From Siphonodentalium dalli (taxonomy: Eukaryota > Mollusca > Scaphopoda > Gadilida > Siphonodentaliidae), in contig CP136065.1 in assembly GCA_032622095.1 (NCBI GenBank), positions 94,931,343 through 94,995,342 on the forward strand: a stretch of DNA of 64,000 nucleotides, written 5' to 3'. Under the pieces are notes generated by a model, which was given only the letters and a program-made list of their open reading frames with translations, ran no database searches and had not been told where the DNA came from. How positions within the stretch are numbered: the stretch's first letter is position 1; each line of letters starts with the position of its first letter. Positions 35,940-46,769 of the stretch are shown here, in pieces. The translations under genes were made by a program, and so were the position numbers.

Positions 35940-36962
35940 TTAAGCATTAACAGTGGTGTTAGAAGTATTTAGTGTGGACAGTCTTATACTTGAGTCCCTG
36001 TCGACAGTAGTGTTAGAAGTGTTTAGCGTGGACAGTCTGATACTTGAGTCTCTGTCGCCTGCCTGACACTTCAGCAAAAGAATGAGCTCTGATCTGAACT
36101 TTCGAGCAGAGAGACAATATGTGAAGAAATTCAAAACATTGTTGCTAAGTGCCAGCATGACTGCACAGTTCATCAACAACGGAGCGTCGCGAAAACTCAC
36201 CAGGCACAACAAGAAAACAAGCGGCATTGTGGTGAACAGAAGCTGACACGCAGTCGCTACCAGCATGGTGGTAACGGATGATACGCCAGTGACGTCACGG
36301 TTGCGAGTTATTGTAGAAGACGACACTGTGGCCAACGAACGTTTGGTTCTTCTTATTGAAATTATCAGACATGCGTCGCAGACGATCAGAATGACGACCG
36401 GAATGGCAGAATATTTAATTAGGTCAACCCAAAACCATGCTTGATCAGTAAAGTAAATATAATCTTCTATCCCTTTATATCTGCAACTTGCAGTCCCGTT
36501 TCTGACGACCCTGGTATATCCGTATAAAAGATGGCAGTTTGCTAAAAAGCTCGCGGCGACCGCGATGGCTATTCCAACTAAAGCAGACGTCTTCGATTGT
36601 GATGGGCGCCATCTTTGAGGGCCGCACACCACAAATGTTCTCTCCAATGTCATTAGGACGAGTATCCATATTGGAATGTCACCTGAGACATAGTTGCTGA
36701 ATTCAATGAATTTACACATCGCTGCAGAATTTGATGTGAACTTGAAGCCGAAGGCGCGTTCTACGATCTTTGGAACCAGATGTAGGTGCAACGATGCAAA
36801 ATCCGCTACTGCCAGGCAAATGAAATAAACAGAGGCACGTTTGCGAATCATGGATTTCTTGCTGAAAACGAGGATCGTCAGAAAATTTCCAATGGTTCCA
36901 ATCGAGAGCAATGTAATTCCATAGGTCCGCCACAACCACAATACCACGTGACCTTTATCCAT
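35940..36962 (-). CDS. Intronless class A (rhodopsin-family) G-protein-coupled receptor, 340 aa
   Basis: A single open frame of 340 codons has seven hydrophobic segments in GPCR order. TM1 has GNFLTILVF and TM2 has LAVADF. C3.25 lies in MCKFIEF at the top of TM3, whose end reads LERTFVVCGP in place of DRY. TM5 has the Pro of AIPVVILIVCDA; TM6 is short and lacks CWxP (LLFTTMPLVFLL). TM7 has NNVLNFFTY in place of NPxxY, followed by a helix-8-like RKFRSEL. An NGT glycosylation sequon and a Cys lie in extracellular loop 2. It resembles the divergent orphan peptide-receptor-like GPCRs expanded in lophotrochozoans (FMRFamide-receptor-like group); the ligand is unknown. The C-terminal tail contains an 18-residue motif twice in tandem. 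The chosen ATG is the first in the frame and leaves a short N-terminus before TM1. An AT-rich TATA-like stretch lies about 100 bp upstream (near 37066). Confidence 0.88.
   Translation of the reverse strand: MDKGHVVLWLWRTYGITLLSIGTIGNFLTILVFSKKSMIRKRASVYFICLAVADFASLHLHLVPKIVERAFGFKFTSNSAAMCKFIEFSNYVSGDIPIWILVLMTLERTFVVCGPQRWRPSQSKTSALVGIAIAVAASFLANCHLLYGYTRVVRNGTASCRYKGIEDYIYFTDQAWFWVDLIKYSAIPVVILIVCDACLIISIRRTKRSLATVSSSTITRNRDVTGVSSVTTMLVATACQLLFTTMPLVFLLCLVSFRDAPLLMNCAVMLALSNNVLNFFTYCLSARKFRSELILLLKCQAGDRDSSIRLSTLNTSNTTVDRDSSIRLSTLNTSNTTVNA
35949..36056 (-). repeat. Tandem 54-bp coding duplication in the GPCR tail
   Basis: Codons 303-320 and 321-338 both encode DRDSSIRLSTLNTSNTTV. The two 54-nt copies (36056-36003 and 36002-35949) differ at six positions, all synonymous third-base changes (AGA/AGG, ATC/ATA, ACG/ACA, AAC/AAT, ACT/ACC, GTC/GTT). 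The motif is rich in Ser and Thr and lies in the predicted cytoplasmic tail, where receptor kinases and arrestins act. Confidence 0.95.
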
Positions 36963-37591
36963 TATGCAATTTTTAAATTAAAATATCACTTAGAAAATCT
37001 TCTGAGTTAATGTATATCTCGCGCGCCTCCAAATTATAGGAAATTTCTTACTATCTGTTTCTCTATATATAATCGATTCAATTATTTAGTTGAAAGAAGG
37101 ACGCATCAGTATAACTATAATGGTTTATAAGTTGTCTAATTTGATCCAAAACAAATGTTAAAATTCATCAACGTGAACATCCCAGAATATCAGGCCTCTG
37201 TTGTATGAGTTTTCCTACCGACACCAGGACAAGCAAAACAAGTCTTTCCTCCTTCGTCGGGAAATGCTACCAGCGACGAGACATTACAGTCATATAACTG
37301 ATTGAAATATGTTATCATGATAACACGGAGACTGAGTCGTTGACGCAGATTCCATGCCGATTGTTTTTATCACCACGCCTCTCGATGCATGACAGTTAAA
37401 TGTCGTTCAGTAGATATCGAACTAAATTCACAACCTGAGTATGATGCGATCGAAGAACTCAGGATGCCACTACTATTCTTCCTTTCTCTGCATTCAGTTG
37501 CTCTCGATCGTCTTCGACAATTCTATGGCAAAGTGAGTTAATAATCAATGTTGTTATTTTATCATTATGAGAGCGCCTATTCAACCAATGT

Positions 37592-38180
37592 GTGAACAGT
37601 TCTGATACTCTCCGAGTATCCATCTGGTTTGATGGGTACAAACGTACCGTGAATATAATTGATAGCCTAAGTGACCACTTGAACGTACGGTGGCTCAATC
37701 GATTAGGGGTACAACTCCAAGCCGTTTCGCCTTCCAGCGCTGGTGATAAGGGTTCAAATCCACATGTTTCCATCGTGGACTTTGTAACTCGAAATCTTTA
37801 TCTGGGAAAGTTGCCAGTTACTTGCCGATGGCCGGTGGTTTGCCGCACATGGTCGACGAGTTTATCAGCCATTGAAATCACTGTTAGATTAGACGTAAGT
37901 GTGCGGATTTCCTCCACCATTAAAACTGGCAATGTCGTGATATGGCCTTAGTGGCTAAAGCGACATAAACCCTAATCAATCAATCAATCATGAACGTACG
38001 AGTAACCATAAGCTACCAATCGAGGCAGGGCGATGGAATGGCTCTGATCGCTGTGACCGTGTTTGCCCCTTATGTGACTCTGGGGAAGTAGGAGCCAAAT
38101 TCCACTACCTTTTTAGCTGTAAAGATTTAAAAATTCCTCTGAATTTGGAACTTGATCAAATTGATCAACAACTGCTTTAA
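37592..38180 (+). mobile_element. LINE C-terminal relic, split by a SINE
   Basis: After the SINE, the frame from 38001 reads SNHKLPIEAGRWNGSDRC, then CPLCDSGEVGAKFHYLFSC and a stop at 38178. The IE-GR and CxxC...HxxxxC pattern is the C-terminal zinc-knuckle region of many invertebrate LINE polymerases. The part before the SINE, NSSDTLRVSIWFDGYKRTVN, is in a different frame and recurs at 46405-46510. The element is inactive. Confidence 0.75.
37690..37990 (+). mobile_element. tRNA-derived SINE, copy 2, with perfect 10-bp TSD
   Basis: It starts GTGGCTCAATCGATTAGGGG (A-box-like), has GGGTTCAAATCC (B-box-like) about 50 bp on, ends near GCGACATAAACCC and has an ATCA-repeat tail. It is flanked by TGAACGTACG at 37680-37689 and 37991-38000. 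It sits inside LINE-derived sequence. Confidence 0.9.
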
Positions 38181-38422
38181 TTAGGCTAATTAGCAATGTT
38201 TTGGTCATAATGCTGGGCCAACATTTTTTAATTAAGGAAGTTATTGATCAAGTTCCAAACTCCAATGGTATTGGTAAGACCGTCACAAGTCCACGCATGG
38301 TAGGCCTATACCGTACATTATAATTTGCTGTCATGTCAGCAATTTATAAATTATATATATACTGTGATGAAATTTTTAATTATTGTTTACAAATATTCCC
38401 AAACATTGTACCCAGTCCCCTA

Positions 38423-38499
38423 GATCGTGCCACGAATCTCTACTCTGGTTGACGCTCGTGTCTACGGCGTCAGCCAGAGTAGAGATTCATGGCATGATC
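38423..38499. repeat. 33-bp-arm hairpin
   Basis: GATCGTGCCACGAATCTCTA onward is mirrored after an 11-bp loop by TAGAGATTCATGGCATGATC. It is bordered on both sides by CCAGTCCCC and sits at the start of the tandem array that follows. Confidence 0.85.
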
Positions 38500-38503
38500 T
38501 ACC

Positions 38504-39160
38504 AGTCCCCGTGAGAAAACCGCAGCAGATTTATTTCCATTCATCTCCGTGTAGCGATATGTTACAAACCTTTATGTCATTTCTGAGATTCCAGAGACTG
38601 TCCCTACAGGCTACAGAGCCAGAGGAGTAGAGGACCCTACAAACTTACAAAGTCCCTGTTATAAATGCAGCATGTTTCTTCACCGCGTTTCAGTGTAATG
38701 ATATGTTGCAAAGTGTTACGAAGTATAAGTTGTAACCGGTACGTGTTACAAATAATATAAAGTCCTCATAAGAAAACCGCAGCAGCAAACTCATCTCAAT
38801 GCAGCGATATGTTACGAAGCGTTACGTAAATGATTTCTGATATCCACAGAGACCGCTCGTAGACAGTTGTTACAAATGGTATAAAGTCCCTGTGAGAAAA
38901 CCGCAGTATATTTTTTCATATCATCCGAGTGTAGCGATAAGTTATGTTACAAAGTTTTACGAAGTATTACATTATGTGATTTCTGAGATCCACAGAGACC
39001 GCTCGTTGATGGCTGTATGCAAATGATGTAAAGTCCCTATGAGAAAACTGAGGATATTTCTTCAACTCGTCTCAGTGTAGTAACTGTAGTTACGAAGGTT
39101 TCTGTGATTTATGAGATACCACAGATCGATGTACCGCTCGTAGACGGGTGTTCAAATTAT
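38504..39160. repeat. Tandem array of about five 110-147-bp units
   Basis: Units begin AGTCCCTGTGAGAAAACCGC or close variants at about 38504, 38651, 38761, 38885 and 39030, and share CAGTGTAGCGATATGTTAC, GATTTCTGAGAT and CAGAGACCGCTCG. A further unit in the same orientation lies at about 45258-45400, beyond the palindrome. Confidence 0.85.
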
Positions 39161-41040
39161 TAGTTAGGGAGCCCGCATATGTTCTATTTACACTTTTGCG
39201 TACAAAAGGTTTGATCCCCTAAAGTTGGTACCAATAATGGAACATTCTGAAAAACTGATTTCTTAAGTTGCGGATTCCTGGGGTTTAGGGGCTGCTGAAC
39301 CCCAAAAAGTGCCAAAAATCACTTCTATTTACACTTCCGCGTACATCGATGAATTTTGGTTTGATGATACTCCTAAGTGTACTCATTAAGAAAACACAAC
39401 TTAAGAAAGGGATTTTCCTGGGGTTTTCAGATAAGAAAGGGGGGTCCCATGCTGAACCCCAAAACGTGATTTTTCACTTTTTTTTACACTTTCGCGTACA
39501 TCCATAATGTTTGGTCTCAAAGTACTTTGATATATACTAATTATAAAAACACAACGTAAGAAGCAACTTTTCCTGGGGTTTTAAGATAAGAAGGGGGTCA
39601 TCGGGTCACCCCTCAAAACGTAAAAAAATCACTTTTATTTACATGATTGCATTTGTCCAACGTGTGTGTATGTGCGTACATGCCTTGTACGTTGCACTAT
39701 TACAACCAATACATCCCTAAATCGATACGATCAACTTAAGAAATATATATTCATGTCGTGTTCTGATAAGAACGAGACTTGTTACCCCCCCCCCCCCCCC
39801 ACAACCCGATCCATTTTCTAGAACTATAAGTGAGCCAGTTTTATGAAAATTATAGCGGGAAAATCTAATAAATTGTACACAAATGTATATATTTTCGTGA
39901 AGCTAAGACATAATGACACTTTTTTGGGCCAAAATTGAAACTCACCATCCAAGATGGCCGCCAAAATGGCTGCCGGAAGTTGAAAATATGACATTTTTTC
40001 ACAAATATCTTCTAGATCAATTCATGCTGTTTGGAACTGGTTAGTAATGCAACTTTATTTTGTGTTTTTTATATTAACTGATCATTGGAGCAATTAAATA
40101 TGCAATTATAGGGGTCCTAACCCCTTCCGATCCCTCAAAAATTTGATTGTACAGAATGCGGTATAAAATTTCACCCAAATAAATCACAATTGGGATTCTA
40201 GTCATATTTCAACAAGAAATGAACAGAACTTTGTAATGTGAGTGAGGCATATCATTACCTATGCATATTCCAAATCACTGGAACCAAAATTCTTACTTTG
40301 GCTCAAAATGGCTGCCAATATGGCCGCCAAAATATGGAAAATGGTAAATATTACACCAGCGTGTCCTGCAATAGCTTACAAGTTGTGTTGATGTATAAAA
40401 TGGGCCATTCTGCATTCTATGCATTGAATGCTAACATGTCTGATGCACCATGGTTAATTGTTCTATTTTCACCACTGACATCGTCAAAAATATTGGACTT
40501 TTCTCTAAAAACACTTGACATAAATATTGGCAAAAAATCAGTTTTCAGGTTTGAACCATTTTTTCAGGTAAAATATAACTATCTTTGGATTGAAAGGTGT
40601 TTATTGTTTTGGTCTATCTTAAATGTGTCACACTACGGTGTTTATAGACCAAATTTCTCAAAGCTCAAGATGGCTTCCAAAATGGCAACCAATTTGTAAA
40701 ATGCTAATTTTTTACATATATCCCGAACATTCTCTGCATTATCCGAAAAGATAGCAAATTGTGACTCACTTGGTTATTATACGTGTTAGTTAATTAACTG
40801 ACAACTACATGTTCTATTCCCAGTTGTCCCAGTTCCGTATGGGGCATGACAAATTCATTTTAAAGTATGTAATTTGCCGAGAACCTCTTTTGTGATTTTG
40901 GCCATATTTATTGAAAGGAAATGGGCAGAACTTTGAGACAGAACTGAGATGGACCATAATTGTTGGCTATTCTGGTCCATTATGATAAAAAAATGTCTAC
41001 AGTATACAGTGTGGATGCCAAGATCGTAGCCAGGGAGTTA

Positions 41041-42709
41041 CTCTGTGATCATATGTGAGGTGAATAGGTATACATGGAGTTATTGTATGTCATGACTGAT
41101 GTGAGTAGGTATACAATGAGTGACTATATGGTTACAAGTGGGTTGTCCATGGTAAGATGCATCTAGGTGTACAGGGAGAGGTCATGGTCAGGTGTGAGGT
41201 GAATCGGTATGCATGGAGTGACTGTATGGTGTATGATTGTGTATATCCAGTACGGGTGCATCCGGTGTGCCTGTATGGTCATTGGTGTGGTGTATGGATA
41301 TATCTACATGGTCATCTATGTGTTGATATGTATATATGGAGTGACTGTAAGGTCATGGGTGGGATGTACATGTGTTGTCTGTATGATCATGGATGGGGTG
41401 TGTGGATAAATATGTAGTGATTTTATGGTTACGGGTAATGTGTATAGGTATACATGGAATGACTGTACGGTCATGATTGAATATGAATACCTGGAGTAAG
41501 CTGGTGGACATTATCGAGCGTGTGGGTACATAGGGAGTGTCCTTGTGATAACGGGTGGGATGTATATTTATATATATCGTGGATGTATTATCATTGGTGG
41601 GTGTATAGGTCTTAGCTGTATTATCATGGATGGCGTGTATGATTATACAGTGAATTGCTGAATTGTCATGTGTGAGGTGTATATGCAAGTATGGATTGTT
41701 TGAGTGGTCGTATGTGCGGGTTTTTTTTTGTATATCTGGAAGGGCTGAATGGCCATTAGTGAGCGTTACATGTAGACCTGGAGTGAATCTATGGTCTATG
41801 ATGGGCTGCATACGTATATCAAGTGGTTATATGACTATGTGTGTCGAATAGGTATACATGTAGTGACTGTATGGTTAATGGTGAGATGAGTACATGTAGG
41901 TATACAAGTAGTGACTGTATGATCATAAATGTAATGAACATATATACAGGGGGTAACAGGCGTATGAGTATACATGTACCTGGTGTTCTTGTTTGGTGAC
42001 TCGTGTCGGTATCGTCATGTGTAGGTTATACCAGTACACACACGTGTTGCTTTATTGTCATGGGCGAGGGATATGTGTATATAGCGAGTGGATATATGGC
42101 CATGGATGAGGTGCATATGCATACATGGAGTAACTATACTGACATGGCTGGGGTGTATTAGTATATCTTGAGTGGCTATTCGGCTATGGTGTGACAAATA
42201 GGAATACATGGATTGACATGGTCACTGTTGGGGTGAATATGAATACAAGGATTGACCATGATCGTGTATGAATGTTTTGAATAGGTACACACGGGGTGAC
42301 TATATGGCCATAGGTCAGGTGAAGGAGTATACCAGGTAACATGGGTGAGGGTATGTGTATGAAGCGAGTGGCTATATGGTCATTGGTGATGTGCATATGT
42401 ATACCGGAATGACTTTATGGTCATTGTTGTGGTGTTGATGTATATATTGATTGTTCATTTGACCATGCGTTTGGAGAATAGGTATACAGGGGATGACCTT
42501 ATGGCAAATGGTGAGATGAATGGGTATACATGGAGTGACTATATGGTTATGGGTCATGTTTAGGAGTATACCCGGTGTGCCTGCATTGTGACGCGTGGCT
42601 GTATGGGCATCCGTGGTCATGGGGCAGGTGTACATGTATACAGGGGTAACTATATTGTTATGTCTGTGGTGTTTATGTATATATGTAATGACTGTGTGTT
42701 AATGGGTGT
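41041..42709 (+). repeat. Minisatellite, left half of palindrome core
   Basis: Degenerate units of roughly 40-45 bp built on GGTATACATGGAGTGACTGT and ATGGTCATGGGTGAGGTG. Long open frames here on both strands (for example 41157-41417 and 41353-41811) are products of the repeat. Confidence 0.9.
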
Positions 42710-42781
42710 CTATCGCTTTCCACGATATGACATGACCACTCTATTGATTAACATATCCTTGAGTTATTGTGAAAAGCGATA

Positions 42782-43390
42782 GCCACTCAAGGTACACATG
42801 TACAACCCACCATTACCACAGTCACTCCATATGTACATAAACACCACACAAATGACAACATAGTCACCCACTTTATACACGTACATGTACTAGTACACCT
42901 GATCATACAGCCATACTTGATTATACCCGTACATACCACAAATGACGATACATCCACGAGTCACCATGCATAAACACCTACACCCGACCATATAGTCACT
43001 CTATGTATACATATTCACTACATTCACGATCATACAGTCACTCAATGTATACATATTCACCTCACATGGACCATATAGCCACTACATGTATACCTATTCG
43101 CCATACCCATGACCATGGAGTAAATCCAGGTTTACATATGCACATCACCAATGATGAGCCCTTCCAGATATACCAATATCCGCACATACGACCACTCATA
43201 AGTTCCATACTTGCCATACTCATACACGCCATCCATGATAATAAATCTACTCCCCATACACCACCAATGATAACACATCCACAACATATATAAATATACG
43301 CCCCACCGTTACCAACAGGGCACTCCCTATATACCCACACACCATTCATGACCATACAATAACTCCCTGTATACCTATTATCCTCATATA
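42782..43390 (-). repeat. Minisatellite, right half of palindrome core, opposite orientation
   Basis: Same unit as 41041-42709 but reversed (AGTCACTCCATGTATACATA and similar). It is about 0.6 kb against 1.7 kb on the left, so the arms have changed copy number separately. The turn lies near 42745, between TATCGCTTTCCAC (42710) and GTGAAAAGCGATA (42769). Confidence 0.9.
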
Positions 43391-45257
43391 TGGTCATAAC
43401 TCCCTGGCTACCATCTTGGCTTCCACCCTGTATCCAGTTGATACATTTTTATCATAATGGGCCAGAATACCCACATATCATGGTTCATCTCAGTTCAGTC
43501 TCAAAGTTCTGCCCATTTCCTTTCAATAATATGGTTCTCCGCAAAATTCCATACTGCAACTTTAAAATGAATTTGTCATGCCCCATACGGAACTGGGACA
43601 AACATAATAGAACGTAGTTGTCAGTTAATTACATTGTAACTAACACGTACAATAACCAAGTGAGTCACAATTTGCCACTTTTTTCGGATAACGCAGAGAA
43701 TAATGTTCGGGATATGTTAACTTTTAACTTTTTACAAATTTGGTTGCCATTTTGGAAGCCATCTTGAGCAATTTAGTCTATAAACACCGTAGTGTGACAC
43801 ATTAAAGATAGACCAAAACAATAAACACATTTCAATCAAAAGATAGTTACATTTTACTTGAACAAATGGTCGAACCCCGAAAAGTTAATTCTTGCCGATA
43901 TTTATGTCCAATATTTCTGGTAAATGTCAGTGGTGACAATAGTAAAAATGATCCATGGTGCATCAGACATGTTAGCATTCAATGTATAGAAAACAGATTA
44001 GCCAATTGTGTACATCAACCACAACTTGTAAGCGATTGCAGGACACCCTGGGGCAATATTTACCATTTTCCATATTTTAGCGGCCATTTTCGCAGCCATT
44101 TTTAGCCAAGGTAAGATTTATGGTTCCAGAGATTTGGAATATTCATAGGTAATGATATGCCTCACTTACATTACAATGTTCTTTTCATTTCTTGCTGAAA
44201 TATGACTAGAATCTCAATTGTGATTTTTTGGTAAAATTTTGCACTGCGTTCTGTAAAATCGAATTTTTGAGGGATCGGAAGGGGTTAGGACCCCAATAAT
44301 TGCATATTTAATTGCTCCAATGATCAGTTAATATAAAAAACACAAAATAAAGTTGCATTACTCAACCAGTTCCAAACAGCATGAATTGATCTAGAAGATA
44401 TTTGTGAAAAAATGTCATATTTTCAACTTCCGGCAGCCATTTTGGCGGCCATCTTGGATGGTGAGTTTCAATTTTGGCCCAAAAAAGTGTCATTATGTCT
44501 TAGCTTCACGAAAATATATACATTTGTATACATTTTACTAGATTTTCCCGCTATAATTTTCATAAAACTGGCTCACTTATAGTTCTAGAAAATGGATCGG
44601 GTTGTGGGGCGGGGGGAGGGGGGGGGGGGGGGTAACAAGTCTCGTTCTTATCAGAAAACGACATGAATATATATTTCTTAAGTTGATCGTATCGATTTAG
44701 GGATGTATTGGTTGTAATAGTGCAACGTTCCAGGGGTGTACGCACATATACACACGTTGGACGAATGCAATCATGTAAATAAAAGTGATTTTTTACGTTT
44801 TGAGGGGACCCGATGACCCCCTTCTTATCTTAAAACCCCAGGAAAAGTTGATTCTTAAGTTGTGTTTTTATAATTAGTATATATCAAAGTACTTTGAGAC
44901 CAAACATTATGGATGTACGCGAAAGTGTAAAAAAAAGTGAAAAATCACGTTTTGGGGTTCAGCATGGGACACCCTTTCTTATCTGAAAACCCCAGGAAAA
45001 TCCCTTTCTTAAGTTGTGTTTTCTGAATGAGTACACTTAGGAGTATCATCAAACCAAAATTCATCGATGTACGCGGAAGTGTAAATAGAAGTGATTTTTG
45101 GCACTTTTTGGGGCTCAGCAGCAAGAATGCGCAACTTAAGAAATCGGTTTTTCTGAATGTTCCATTATTGGTACCAACTTTAGGGGGTCAAACCTTTTGT
45201 ACGCAAAAGTGTAAATAGAACATATGCGGGCTCCCCAACTATATTGTTCGGTGCAAA

Positions 45258-45400
45258 GCTCCCAAGTCCCCTGAGAATAACAGCAGAATATTCTTCACCC
45301 CATCGCAGTGTAGCAACATGAAATTGTTAGAATGCAAAGTAATGAATTGACAAGTTGCGGAACATTTTGTGATTTCTGAGATTCCTCAGAAACTGGTCAT
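45258..45400. repeat. Continuation of the 38.5-39.2 kb tandem array
   Basis: AAGTCCCCTGAGAATAACAG, then CGCAGTGTAGCAACATG and GTGATTTCTGAGATTCC match the array unit in order and orientation, showing that the palindrome lies within the array. Confidence 0.75.
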
Positions 45401-45980
45401 ATTCATGTCTGGATACAAGTTTTTTTTAATAATCATTTTGAATTTTACCAAATATATTAGTTTTTGATAAATAAATCATCTTGAAATTACTTAAATACCA
45501 TGATAGTTTATTCTTCTGAAAACTTGTTTGTGTATACTAACTGTGGAGCGAAAAATCGAAATAGAAAAATATTTGGCTCAATGCCGACAGATAGGAGAAT
45601 TCCTATAAGAAAATGTTCACTAAACTTATTGATTATCGCCTGTTCATGGGTCCTAGTTGACATATGGAGACTAAATGTATTCCAAAATTCTGCTAATATT
45701 GTTTAATTTTCCTCCAACGATGGCAAAGTTTATTAATTTTGGTTTCGTCCTTGACATAATATACGCTTTACTTCGGGAAAACCCACTCGATCTATCAATC
45801 GATCGATATTATTCGGACGGAAACGGGGAGATATTTTCGGCTCAAGTCGTCACAGATCCTATTCGGACAGTGACTCTGTTTCGGTCCGTTATTTGAGAAC
45901 ATATAGTTCCTTGCTTCAACCGTCTTTCAATGGCGAAAAGGTTTTTAAGATCAATATTTAACAATCAATGGTATAGCTAT

Positions 45981-46134
45981 AAGGAATAATCTCGGTTTCC
46001 TAATGTAATTACAGTCTAAAGGCATATGCCGAATCACAAACTCTTATAAATCGCGAAGCGATATATAAGAGTTTGTGATTTTTTCATATGCCTTTAGACT
46101 GTGTAATTACATTAGGAAACCGAGATTATTCCTT
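45981..46134. repeat. Near-perfect 154-bp snap-back hairpin
   Basis: The left arm AAGGAATAATCTCGGTTTCC onward pairs with the right arm ending GGAAACCGAGATTATTCCTT through over 70 bp with few mismatches; the turn is TCGCGAAGCGA. It is followed by a TA/TG-rich microsatellite. It is probably a hairpin MITE. Confidence 0.9.
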
Positions 46135-46404
46135 AAATATATATAAATATATATGTGTGAGTGAGGGTGTGTGTGTATGTATATATGGGTGCATTACTAT
46201 ACAAGCATATGTATATACATAATTATGTTAAATTAGTTATACACGGACTCTTGTTTGTTTACACTGATATATCTGGTATTATAGTACATATATAGTACTG
46301 GAAACTGATCAACGGGAGTCCCCATGCTATTGTAAATTATGTACATATTGTAAATTAAATTATTTTCTCCATACCTGTATGTATAAGGTGACGAGAACAA
46401 AGAA

Positions 46405-46510
46405 TTGAACAGTTCTGATACTCCCCGAATATCCATCAAGTTTGAGGAGTACAAATGTACCGTGAATATAATTGATAGCCTAAGTGGACACTTATCACAT
46501 AATTTTCGCT
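46405..46510 (+). mobile_element. LINE-associated fragment, second copy
   Basis: NSSDTPRISIKFEEYKCTVN and IIDSLSGHL match the fragment at 37592-37689 (NSSDTLRVSIWFDGYKRTVN) at protein and DNA level. It is too short to place in a domain. Confidence 0.55.
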
Positions 46511-46769
46511 GGAGAACTACAATGAATTTAGGAATTGTGAGCACTGCCCATCATGAGCGACAGTTTACTATGTCCATACTAAAGTGACCTTTAACAAAAC
46601 AATGTGTGGTCAATATTAATCCATCCGTTATAGCAGCAGTATTAACACTGTAGTTACTGAATTGATTCTTCCATTCCGTTATAAAATATAAACTGGAATT
46701 TTCTAGTATTCATCTATAGGGGTGTTCAGGTAATATAAACAGATGACAGACTGATGTACAAATAATAAA

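Larger units (their letters stand above)
39161..45241. mobile_element. Giant palindromic (fold-back) element, about 6.1 kb
   Basis: The left outer arm (39161 to about 41040) is the reverse complement of the right outer arm (about 43391-45241) along its whole length, from TTAGGGAGCCCGCATATG at the left tip to CATATGCGGGCTCCCCAA at the right. Differences are scattered and few, including poly-C/poly-G length near 39787 and 44590. The centre is a tandem array that also flips strand. I saw no transposase, and no clear target duplication (left flank ATTAT, right flank TATTG). It interrupts a tandem array whose units continue on the far side. The 153-codon frame at 40238-40699 lies in the left arm and has no recognisable domain. 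Confidence 0.85.

Noticed and set aside
37690-37760. Possible tRNA gene (A- and B-box-like motifs)
   Set aside because: The boxes belong to the head of a SINE with tail and target duplication; no intact cloverleaf was made out.
38504-39160. Spaced repeats considered as a CRISPR array
   Set aside because: Units are 110-147 bp and similar throughout, with no short identical repeats and unique spacers; the DNA is eukaryotic.
40238-40699. 153-codon plus-strand open frame in the palindrome arm
   Set aside because: No recognisable domain. The right arm carries the same sequence in reverse with stops and changes, and the frame includes repeated AAAATGGC words. Treated as chance in non-coding repeat.
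41157-43397. Several open frames of 60-150 codons rich in Tyr, His, Met and Val
   Set aside because: All are direct products of the roughly 42-bp minisatellite and occur on both strands.
39155-45247. Polinton-like ends (AG...CT with 6-bp duplication) for the giant palindrome
   Set aside because: The flanking hexamers do not match (ATTATT against ATATTG) and no Polinton proteins are present.
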